Source of the DNA: Piscicola geometra
Lineage: Eukaryota; Annelida; Clitellata; Hirudinida; Piscicolidae
DNA: 64,000 nt
NCBI GenBank assembly: GCA_943735955.1
Contig: OX030961.1
Span: 2,881,920-2,945,919 of the forward strand
Direction of reading: 5' to 3'
Both the position numbers and the translations under genes were made by a program. The notes under the pieces are model-generated. The model saw only the letters and a program-made list of their open reading frames with translations, did no database searches and was not told where the DNA came from. Within the stretch, counting starts at the first letter, position 1. Each line of letters opens with the position of its first letter. Shown piece by piece: positions 31,024 through 45,839 of this stretch.

Positions 31024-32844
31024 CTAATCTTGACCATCTTTACGATCAATTACATCAACACTCTTTTTCCTCAACCGCACGCTAACTATGTCGACTGGCA
31101 TACAGAATACTTCGTCTATCGGTTGGACTGCCTGATTGCCTAGCAGCGACAAGCCAGCCAAGCCGAAGAGTGTGTGAAAGGGGTCAGGCTAGAGGGGTGA
31201 TGAATGAAATGCATTTAAATGACACAAGATTTTAAAGAATTTGAAATTTCCCCTTTAGAGGTGTATGGGGATGAAGGATAAAAAATCAAATTATTGAAAA
31301 TTAAAGTTGGCCATAACAGAAGGCCGTTTGAGATGCTTGAATAGGTTGAAAATTCAAAAATGGAAAAAAATCATCATTATCATCATCATCGGCATCATCA
31401 TCATCACCATGTCTCCTGGTCTGTCAGCAAAGCCACCGGTTTCCTCGTCTTGGGAGGCGAGTATGAACGAGGTGAGCTTCTCCTGCGAGCAGATGTCACT
31501 ATTTGAAAGATCATCAATGTGCCACTCTTAAATATCGCCCGAACATATTGGCCTATCTAACTACCACCTACTAATTTCAACCACTCATCATCATCGTTTT
31601 TATCATCACCATAACCACCACCATCATCATCATCACCAAAACCACATCAGCACCATCATCATCATCATCAAAACCACATCCCCACTACATCACCATCAAA
31701 ACCACATCAACACCACAGCACCATCATCATCATCATCAAAACCACAGCACCTTATCGATCCAGTGCAGTCGGTCGATCATCTTGAGCGATGCGAGCACCC
31801 ACCAGGAGTAGCACACGTCAGGCTTTTTCTCTGGACGCCCTGTCGATGATGATGATGACGGTGATGGTAATGATGATGTGGGTGGCGGTGGTAATGATGA
31901 TGATGGTGATGATGGTTATGATGATGATGGTGATGATGGTAATTATAATGATGGTAATGATGATGATGGTGATGCTGATGATACTAATAATGACGATGAT
32001 GCTTATAAAATACATTTTATAAAAACACAAAATTTCTAATAAAACACCTGGCGATCATTAAGAAATTTTAAAGTTACATACATGTTAGCATACATGCTGC
32101 AATGCATTGCTGCATATAATACGCAATACGCACTGCTCGAAGTACGCCCTACCATTCAACCCTCCTGACTGCAGCTGTCTCTCGCACAACCAACGACCCA
32201 ACTCGTCCTTCTGTACCACCTCCAAACAGCCCAGGATGCTCAGCATGCCCAGGCAGCAGTAGATCTGTGGCGGGAAGAACAGATCGCCATATGATACAAT
32301 GCAATGCTAAGCAATAAAGTTCAACACGATACAATACAATACAATAAAGTATAATACGATACTATACAATACAATACAATACAATACAATCCAATCCAAA
32401 CCAATACAATACAATACAATACAATACAATACAATACAATACAATACAATACAATACAATACAATACAATACAATACAATACAATACAATACAATACAAT
32501 ACAATACAATACAATACAATACAATACAATACAATACAATACAATACAATACAATACAATACAATACAATACAATACAATACAATACAATACAATACAAT
32601 ACAATACAATACAATACAATACAATACAATACAATACAATCCAAACCAATACAATACAATGTAATACAATGAAAACCAATTGTATTGTATCAGCTTGACA
32701 TGCACCCAAACGAAGGGCCTACAGGCATGCGCACCTGTCCCGAATGCGACTCGGAGAAGGGTCTGCAGCCGAAGCCTCCGTCGTGGTTCATGCACGAGAG
32801 CACAAAGTCGACTGCCTTCTCCGTGTCGATGCTGTCCAGACGTC

Positions 32845-32903
<59 letters not shown>

Positions 32904-34046
32904 TTTGTGTGTGTGTGTGTGGGGTTTGTGTGTGTGTGTGCGTTTGTATGTGTGTATGGGTGTGTGGGGTTTGTGTGAGTGTTTTTGCGTGTGTGTGTGT
33001 TTGTGTGTGTGTGGAGAAGCAGATGCTGAAAGTGTGTGTAGGAGGGGGGGGGGGGGGGGGAGGGAGATAAATGATGTGGATGTGAGGGAATGATGGAGGG
33101 TTGTATCTTCCAGAAAATGGGAAGAAAAATGATGTAGATAAAAGGAGATATGGGGATGATGAAGGTTTTTAATTGCCAGACAATTTTCACCCCACCATCA
33201 GAGCGAGGGCAGCCACGGCACAGAAAGAGAATCTCGTGTCGACCTCTCCCCACTTGTCACCATAGAAACTGCCATCCGCCTGCTGCAACTGCTTGATGTA
33301 GTCGACAGTTTTGGCAACGTCGAGTCGATCGAGGGCGTCGTAGAGACAGAGGATTTGGATGGCGGACAAGGTGTAGAGGAGATGAGGGTCGTGCCCAACA
33401 GAGGCGCCCACTCCTCCGTTCTCGTGCACGCAAGACATCACAAAGTCAATGATCTCGTCTTTGTTGAAGAGATCCTGAGATGGTTGGATGTTGGTGGTGG
33501 AATAGAGAACAGCGGTGAATATGTGGTGGAACAGGTGCTTGCAGTGAGACTAATGCATTTTTAAGAGTTTTTCCTTGCCGTTAAACTGATTGAATAATAA
33601 AAAAATTGAAACTAAAAATAACTTAAGATCAAGAACTGAAAGATCTGAAAGATAAAAAATAAATTAGTAATGAAAATTCCCAGATCTAAGCAACCCCACT
33701 TGTTGCACTGCATTGGAAGAACTGACTTGTTTGTGGAGGAGGTGCAGGGCAGTGAGACTCCAGTAGACTCCACTCATGCGCAGGTACTCTGTCATGTGGT
33801 ACTCCTGTGCATGCATGGGGATGGATTTCCAAAATGGTAGTTTTCAATGCTTTTCGAGAGGTGCTTGGTTACTTGATGAAATGATAACCACTAAAAGCTG
33901 GAATGAATTTTTAATAAAAAGTCAAGTAATTGAATAAGACTTACATATTCTTGCTTATGTTTGTATGAAGCTATAAAGTCGATATGCTTTTCAAGAAGCA
34001 GCGTTTTTGGAGAAGATTCGTTAATGATTATGTCTTTGGTGTTCAT
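31024..34046 (-). CDS. RABGGTB: Rab geranylgeranyltransferase beta subunit
   Basis: Catalytic subunit of GGTase-II, which adds geranylgeranyl groups to C-terminal cysteines of Rab GTPases presented by REP. Exons (minus): 33945-34046 (ATG), 33727-33804, 33196-33474, 32735-32845, 32153-32264, 31751-31839, 31408-31482, 31024-31188 (TAG). Sum 1011 nt, 336 residues (human 331), all phases closing. The N-terminus [46 protein letters not shown] and [15 protein letters not shown] are near identical to the family. All three zinc ligands are present: Asp and Cys in PDVCYSWW and His in DPFHTLFG. The last exon ends with a slightly extended tail after VDIVSVRLR. Confidence 0.96.
31560..31750. repeat. CAT/CCA-rich degenerate array in RABGGTB intron
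   Basis: Blocks of atcatcatca with aaaccaca and accaccatca spacers. Similar CAT-type sequence fills 31840-32010 on the other side of the exon 31751-31839. Confidence 0.8.
32325..32665. repeat. (ATACA)n pentanucleotide array
   Basis: About 60 almost perfect copies of the 5-base unit ATACA (TGTAT in transcript sense) in the RABGGTB intron between the exons at 32264 and 32735. A few variant units (ccaatcc, ccaaacc) mark both ends. Confidence 0.97.
32846..33015. repeat. (GT)n microsatellite; a CA-tract acceptor in transcript sense
   Basis: GT repeats with GTTT and GGGG interruptions. On the minus strand this is a CA tract whose end, cacacacag, is the acceptor of the RABGGTB exon starting at 32845. 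A G14-G18 run follows at about 33043-33060. Confidence 0.95.
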
Positions 34047-34049
34047 TTT

Positions 34050-34990
34050 GAGTTTTTATGGTCCCTGAGTATTCTGCTAGGTAAAACCGTAAGAGCAGTG
34101 AAATATAGCCCCAATCTACAATGTGTGAAAAGACTTTCACAATACTTTCTTAAAATTGTAAAAACAAATTAAATTATTTATCTAAGTGATTTATCTTAAA
34201 AAATAATATATAACTACAATCTTTCTTTCTTTTCTAAAAGCAAGAAAGCTTAAGAATTTCAGTTTTGATAATGTAAGGTCAAAGGTGTGTTTAAACACCA
34301 ACCACAAGGGGTGAGATTATGACGTGATTTATATGAAGGACAATGCAGAATAAAACACATAACCAAAAGTATTTAATAATTTAATTTTTTTCTAAATTTA
34401 TTAGAGAATATAAAACTGAAACATATAAAAATAGAATCGGTTTTAAGCCACATTATCTAAAAATCTTGTTTGTGTTGAAAATGTGTTTAATACTATAATA
34501 GAAATGAAGAACTTGATAAGATAAGAAAACATTGGTTTCTATTCGTCCTTAAACACGCATGATTTATTAGGCCACCTTAAAACACTATAATTAACACGTT
34601 GGCATTTAATTAATAACATTACGGAAAGTTCTTTATTAGTTAATTTCTAATAAAAAATCATTTAAACGCTTTCAACCCTATCGACAAATTTTCAAAGAAT
34701 TATATTTATAGCATTTTATACACTAATAATGCTAATTGCCTGTCAATTCATTCATTAGGCAAAAAAATTTAATTAAAAAAAAATAAACTGTTTGAAATCT
34801 TACCAATAAAAAATAGGCAATTTTAGGAACAAGAAATTTATATTAAAAAAAGTATTACCAAAAATAAATGTCAAAAAACGTTAGAAACTGAAACACCAAA
34901 AAGTTCATATTCTCTGAATGTAAATTACGTTATTACATTTCGTTTCACGTCTCTACTGAATATCTCATCAAAAACTTTAAATTTCACCTC
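34050..34990. promoter_or_regulatory. Divergent intergenic region RABGGTB / SLC28-like
   Basis: About 950 bases of AT-rich DNA between two start codons that point away from each other, so it must hold both promoters. I see no clear TATA box or CpG-rich core. No open frame of interest. Confidence 0.55.
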
Positions 34991-34995
34991 AAAAA

Positions 34996-39360
<4,365 letters not shown>

Positions 39361-39904
39361 ATGTACCTCTGTTTGTATGCCTGCATTCTGAACACTTATT
39401 GCATTGACATTTATTTGAATTTATTTAAAAAGTATTAAATTTTGTTGAAGAGTACTTATTCATTAATGGAATGCAGCGTGGATGTGGAAGGGAAAGATGG
39501 ATTGAAAGGTGTGGCAAGAATAGATGGATGGATTAATGGGTGTTGTAGAATAGATGGATAGATAAATTGGGTGTAGCAGGATAGAGGAATGAATGGATAA
39601 ATATAGTGTATAGATGGGTGTGGTAGGAATAGATTGATGGTTCAAAGAGACATAGAAGGATAGATGGGTTGGATCAAGACACAATGGTTCTTTAATCCAG
39701 TCAAAGTACGCGATCAAATTATTCGGAAGGCCTTAAGCTTTGAAGAAAACAAAAAACAGTGTGTGAAATGTTATAGAATCATTGCCAAATATGCAATACA
39801 AAGAAATAAATAAATCCTAAAATGTACATCGAAAAATAGAAAAGATTATGATTCGTAATAAGTTATGGTACATGAGGTGCTTCGAGAAGACACAACTCGT
39901 TCCA
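39361..39904. other. Convergent 3' region SLC28-like / CHMP1A
   Basis: Between two stop codons on opposite strands. It contains a GGATGGAT-rich degenerate stretch (39475-39680). Possible poly(A) signals are attaaa near 39435 (+) and TTTATT near 39808 (-). No gene seen. Confidence 0.6.
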
Positions 39905-41293
39905 TCAGTTCCTCAATGCAGCCAGCCTGTAGATGATGATGATGATGAAGATGATGATGATGATGAAGATAATTATGATGATGATGATGATGATGATTAA
40001 TTGCTTTTAAAGTTTAAATTTTTTTTAAAGTAAGCAATTCTTTCATTGATCCTCTCTCGCAACTACAAACAGCCACCTCTTCTCCAGCTGGTCTTCTTTA
40101 CTTTCCTTCTTCTCACCCGCCTTGACGGAACCAACGGCTGGATTCAAATCCATCAGCTGTTCCACCAGGTCTAATTGGTTTTCTGCTGCCACCTGGTGCA
40201 TAGTGAATGGATTAATAAATTAGTGGGCGGAAAATAAAAAAATGCATTGGTGATAGAAATGAATAAACTGAAAAAGATTGAAAGACATCTCTCACCTGTT
40301 TGATGAGATCCTCGACCTGGTCTTGTGGCGTGGAGAGGGTGGTTGCAGTGCTGATGGAATCTTCAAGGGTCTGTGGTGGTTGGTTAGAAGATGATGCTTG
40401 ATGCTGTGATGCTTGTAGGATCGTTGATGATTCGATGGTGGATGGATCAATGAAGCAACAGTAAATCACCCTACCGAAGATCTGACGTCCAAGTCTTCGA
40501 ATTGCTTCTCAAATTTGTCCATTATCTTTGTCACCTGCATTGATAATAATACAGAATACAACACCAATGCATTAAAACTCCACACAATCGAGCCTCTCTT
40601 CCTCTTCCAAGAACTCACTTTCTCAAGATCCATTGAAGCCATTGCTTTGTCCAGACCTTTTGTCACCTCGCCTATCTTTTTGGCAACCTGGGATTGAAAA
40701 AAATGCAAATTGAAATTAAATGATTATATATTCTGAATCTATATTATTATTATAATTAATGTTATTGACTGACATCCTTCATGGTGAGAGCGCTTGTGAC
40801 TCTGGCAGCTACTGCGTCCACCCTGGCCGCCATTCTCAAGTAATTTAGACTCTCATTCTTTTTCCGTATAGCATTTTCTGCATACACTTTTGCCGTCTCT
40901 ACATCCTTATCTTGGATCGCCTGTGAGTAAAATAACAATAATCATGAATTCAGTATTATTTTTAGTGTTAAATTAACAATTATTTAATTACTTTTTTGAC
41001 TTTTAACTTTTGTTTCTTTTGTTCTTTTTCTGCTTTTAAGGCAAGTCTTTCCAGTTGTTTGGTAGTGAACTAAATGGGAAAAAATCAATAATACATTGAT
41101 ATGTTCAATTAATAAAAATTAGTTTAAATTTTAAAATGATTGAGTATAATGAATAAGTCATCTCACCCTTAAGTTGAAAAGAGTGTCTGTAAAAAGAAAA
41201 AAAGATTATTATTTAATTATAAATAGATTATTAAATAAATAAATAAATACACAATAAGTAAATGAAAAGTAGTTTAAAGAACTTACCGTCCAT
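39905..41293 (-). CDS. CHMP1A: CHMP1A, ESCRT-III subunit
   Basis: Membrane-remodelling ESCRT-III protein acting in multivesicular body formation, cytokinetic abscission and nuclear envelope closure. Nine exons (minus): 41287-41293 (only ATGGACG), 41167-41186, 40992-41069, 40774-40920, 40619-40687, 40475-40534, 40296-40370, 40077-40192, 39905-39926 (TGA). Sum 594 nt, 197 residues (human 196), phases closing. N-terminus [19 protein letters not shown], then the basic core helix, [17 protein letters not shown] and [10 protein letters not shown]. The C-terminal MIM1 motif, DQLEKRLAALRN, which binds VPS4 and other MIT domains, is intact across the last splice junction. The 7-base first coding exon is unusually small but fits the strong donor CG|GTAAGT. 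Confidence 0.96.
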
Positions 41294-41850
41294 GGCTCAA
41301 AAAGTTATTAAAGTGTTTTTAATTTAAAAGTAAAAAAGAAGTGAGTCGTAAATAAACTACCTGTAAGAAAAACTAATATTTAAAAAAAATTCTTTAAGAC
41401 TTGAAGAAAAATTTTAAAGTTCAAAGTTTAAGTCAATGATTTGAGTAAAACTCATTTTTCATCTCAAAGGCCTGTATATTTACAATTTTATTTTGTTCTG
41501 TTCTGTTCTGTTCTGTTTCAAAGACCTTCTAAAAGTATGAAAAACGCCTTGCAATGTTAATGCATTCGACTTTTTGATAGCAATTGACCAATGCTAACAG
41601 TTTTTTTTATAATGAAAGAGACACATGATTGAGCATTTGATTTACCGCGGTTTTTATTTTCAAGAACACTACATGTTGACGTACACTATTTGGAACACTT
41701 CAAGGCATTTCAGCACTTTATACGAACAATTATTTTCGAAAATGTTTAAAATTTAAACTAATATACAAAACTGTTTAATGAAACTTTGCGAAATACTAAA
41801 TAGTGAAGCTTTTGATATACTTTTCTAAGTAAATAAGACGTACGATTTTT
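41294..41850. other. Intergenic, CHMP1A 5' flank and TRP channel 3' flank
   Basis: AT-rich, no exon seen. It holds a short (TTCTG)n stretch at about 41495-41515 and must contain the CHMP1A promoter. Confidence 0.55.
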
Positions 41851-41852
41851 CC

Positions 41853-44800
41853 TTATCTAGAAACCTTGTTGTTTTTAGACAAGGCAATCAGTTGGGCAAT
41901 ATTTCTAAATCTATTAGTCGATTTATTGAGTGTCTCTTCAAAGCTTAACTCTTGCAGTTTTTTAGTAAGCGCTTCCGTTCTACTTGAGAGTTCTTCTACC
42001 AGGGTGTATAATTGTTCTACCTTGTTCTCGATCCTCCGAGTCACCTTGTGTTGACTTCCCTCTTCCTCCTGCTCCTTGCGACTGATGCGTTCTCCCCTGA
42101 TCGGCATCATCCACCTCTCGAAATCAAAGTCGTACTGCAAGAGGTTCTTGTTCATGCACAGCGCCTCAAAGGCTTTGCAAAGAAGCGGAAAAACCTCTTC
42201 CATTTTGAGTGCGAGCTTCAGAGATCCCACTTTCCAGGTGGAAACTTCTTTCGCCTGCGTGTTGGTGTAGGTGTCGGTCATCATGGCGACCAGGAGGTTC
42301 ATGAGGATGACAGTGGCTGCGAGGATGTACAGAATGTAGATGGCCTTGATGAAAGCGATTTTCCCGCCATACATCGAATAAGTTTCGTCGAAGTCGCTCG
42401 GAAAGAGGGATTCGAGTCCGAGCATAGCGTTGATGGCGTTGTAGAAGGTGGTGCTGACGGAACTGCTTCCGTAGACGACTTCTGGCTGGATCTGGAAGAG
42501 GGTGAAAAAGGCCATTCCACAGCCGAGCAGGAAGATGACGTAGAGAGCTAGGAAGCGAGTGATGTCGTGCAGGATGATGTACTTGAGCATGATGCTGAAG
42601 ACATGCAAGCCTTCGATCGCCTTGGTGAAGTTGATGAGGTACGTCCAGCCGAAAAGGAAGACCAGTGAAACAACGATGAGATAGTTGTTGAAGTAGACGT
42701 TCATACGCAACATTACGTACCATGCAATTGTCACCGTACAGAAGGCCAAGGTGAGACCGTTGTCAAGATTATTAACGCAAAGTTTGAGAATGGAAGATAA
42801 GCAGAAGAAAACGACGTTGGACGAGGTTTCAAGAGGCCTCTGTGAAGGACGCTTGTTTTGGAAGAGGAAGCTGCTGAAGAGGTAGTAGCAGCGGGCGGCC
42901 AAGTAGTAGATTTCGAAAAGGAGGAGGATGGCTGGCCACAAGATGAACCAGCCAAAGTTGCTCGTGTTGTCGTCACGGTACTGCAATGAGAGCGTGCGTG
43001 TCTCGAATTGTTTGGTTGAGTTGCTGAAGGCGATTGTGGGAGTGGAGATGAGAGGCGATGGCATGACGAAGATGGTGAAGAGGATCATGTAGGCGAGGTG
43101 GACGCACAAGAGGCCCATGTAGATCCACTGGTAGTTGCGCCAGTAGTTGCTCGATATCTCGTTCAGGGGAATCAGGTCGAGCATCTGTGCAGCAGTGATT
43201 TCGTCAGCGAGCAGCACAACGCTGCTAAGGTAGGAACACTTTTTGTTATTGTTGAAACTGCTCTCGGCGTCTGCCACTTTGTGTTTGCCTTTCCTGCGAG
43301 GCACCCCTGGCATGACGTACGTCACGTCGTACAGGTTGACGTTGTGTTTGTTGAGTTTGTACACCTTAGGTGTGTTGAGGATTTCTCGCAGGAAGTCTGT
43401 TGCCTTCAAGTGGATGGCGTAGTTGATGCAGTCGTGTCCTTCGTTGTTGTAGAGGTCGGTGGTCAGATGCAGCATCGCCCTACGCATCATGTCGTCATAG
43501 GCTTCGGTGCCTTCGCTGGGAAACTGCTGGTTGTGCTGCATGCTCCACCACAGTGCAGCCATGTTCTTGACGTTCCGGTACTCTTGAATCATCGCTTCGG
43601 TCTTGTGTATGTCTTCCACCGACTCTTCGATCAGGACGTGTATCACGGTGTTTCCATTCAAATTCTGAAGCGACAAGTCTGCTCCATTGGAAATTAGAGT
43701 TATTAGCGAGATAGAATCGTTTTTTCTAGCGCAAATATGCAGGAAACTCTCGCCGAAAGCGTTGGTTTCATTGAAGTCGACGCCGTTCTCTGGCTTGTTG
43801 AAGGTCTCCATCATGGCGACAAAGATGGCAGTGTTCGGATTGAATGCAGCAATGTGAAAAGGGCTGTCACCATCTTTGTTTTTCACTTTTGGGTTCAGCA
43901 AACAGAGTTCTGCGATGATCTCAGGGTAGTTTCTTCGGCAAGCGATGTGAAGAGCGGTGTTTCCAAAGTTGTCGACAGCATCGACCAGGGACCAAGTGGA
44001 CGTTTTGACGATATGCTCAACCAGCCATCTGACCACTCTAGGGTTCGCCTTGTCGGAGAAGACTGAGACGTGAAGTGGAGTCATTCCTTCCTTGTTCCTC
44101 GTCTCCAGCTTGAACTTGCGCAACAAAATCAACGTTGCTTCCAGGTTTCCGTGCCTTGCTGCCACGTGCAGAGCTGTGTCGTTGTCGTTGTTGATCTCGG
44201 TGTTGGAAGCAAGTTCGAGGAACTCTTCCAACACTTCAGTCTTGTTTTCCTTGGCTGCCAGATGCAAGAAAGTGTTACCGTTGGCATCCTTGACGTGTGG
44301 GTCGACGCCTTGGTTGATGAGGCAGTTGAGCTTTTTGACGTTGCCTTTCGAAGCAGCGATGTGCAGGGGAGACTTGCCTCTGGGGAAGCTGATCACCCTG
44401 CTGCTGCTTTGGCTCTTCATGAACTGTTTGTAGAGAAGGAGAGTGCAAGTGAGGAATTGCTCGTTGGGGTGGTTCAAAGCAAACTCCCAAACACTCTGTC
44501 CCATCTTGTTCTGAACGTTCAAATCAGCGCCATTTTCCACCAGCACCATGATCGTTCTCACTTTCGAGCCAAAGGCAGCGAACAAAAGTGCGGTGTTTCC
44601 GTTGGTGTCAGTCTGGTGCACGTCGAGGCGACATTTTTGCAGCAAGTACTGCACTATTTCGTAGTAGCCTTCGGCTGAGGCGACGTGCAAGGCGGTCAAG
44701 TTGTTGTTCACTTGCACGAACGGATCAGCTCCGTTTTCAAACAAAATCTGAACAATCTCCAAGAAGCCAAGAGCTGCAGCGAGAATGATGGGATAGTAGA

Positions 44801-45836
44801 ATCCCAGCTTCCGCTTCTGGTTCACATCGGCTTTTCCTTCTTTCACTAACACCTCCAACATCTCTGAGAAGCCATATCTGACTGCCCAATAGAGAGGGGT
44901 CGAGCCTTTATCATTTCCGACATTTAAATCCGCGCCTTGAGCAATTAAGTACCTAACAGTGTCAACATGGTTGTTCCTCACAGCCCAGAGGATGGGCGTG
45001 TCTTTCTTGTTGTTCGTGAAGTTGACCTTCATGCCAGAGCGTCTGAAGAGGTCGACCAGTCGAGTGTGGCCCAGCATGGAGGCGATGTGCAGGCAGGAGA
45101 GGTGTCTGGGTCGCTGACCTTCCACCTCCATCAGCACCATGCGTTCCATGTAGCACCTCTTAAGCGGAGTCTCATCCAGTCGGCTCAGCAACTGCCTCGT
45201 CAGTTCGATCTCCCCCTCCTCCGTGAGGATGTGCAGATTCGACTTGTGCGACGTAACGCCCTTCTCTTTCGTCTCAATGTCTTGCATCAGCACTTCCACA
45301 CTGCACTTGCCTATCAAATATCGAGCCACCACCTTCTTCTTCTCCTGCAGAGCGTACTGGAGAGCGTTCAATCCAGCCTCGTTCTTGTAATCTGTCTCCA
45401 CGAAACTTCCCCCTCGCAGTGCAATATTTTTCAGTGCAGTCTCAACCTTTCCACTGTTGTCCTCGTCCACTGCTGCAAACAATTCCTCTCTCAACTTTCG
45501 ACTCTTTTTCGATTCCACTGAGCCCTCTTTAGTAAGTTCAACCACGCCGGCAGGACGATCAGTAATTGAACAACGCTTGAGAAAGCTGAAGATCAGCGTG
45601 TCTTCCAATGAACCTCTCTGCCAAAACAATACAATCAATTATATAAATTTATTTGATTGATTGATTGAATCATTGATTTTTAGAATGAGTTTTAAAACGT
45701 CATCTTGGAGGCAAATAATAAATATGCAGCATTTGTGGATGATGAGTTGACTTCTTACTCTTTTCTTCTCTCTTTCCGCCTTCAAAGCAATGAAGTCTCC
45801 ATCCAAGTTTGCTTCTGACAAGTCAACAATTTCCAT
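41853..45836 (-). CDS. Ankyrin-rich TRP cation channel (TRPA-like, TRPV-like pore end)
   Basis: Two exons: 45759-45836 (ATG) and a giant 41853-45617 exon, joined in phase 0, giving 1280 residues. About 16-17 ankyrin repeats occupy residues 105-690 (examples: TPLYWAVRYGFSEMLEVLVK, TALHVAARHGNLEATLIL, TALHIACRRNYPEIIAELCL). Six membrane spans follow from about residue 857, with the pore loop near 1085 (NAINAMLGLESLFPSDF) and the last span ILAATVILMNLLVAMM near 1127. Ankyrin number and length fit the TRPA group. The S5-pore-S6 part (HDITRFLALYVIFLLG; LMNLLVAMMTDTY followed by a Trp ten residues on) looks closer to TRPV. A coiled-coil-like tail (KVEQLYTLVEELSSRTEAL) ends the protein. Gene structure is nearly intronless, unlike its neighbours. 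Stimulus and ion selectivity cannot be read from sequence. Confidence 0.87.
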
Positions 45837-45839
45837 GAA

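Noticed and set aside
42012..45521. Long plus-strand open frames of 110-202 codons opposite the TRP channel
   Set aside because: Antisense shadows of a highly expressed-looking coding exon; no family resemblance and no splice or start context.
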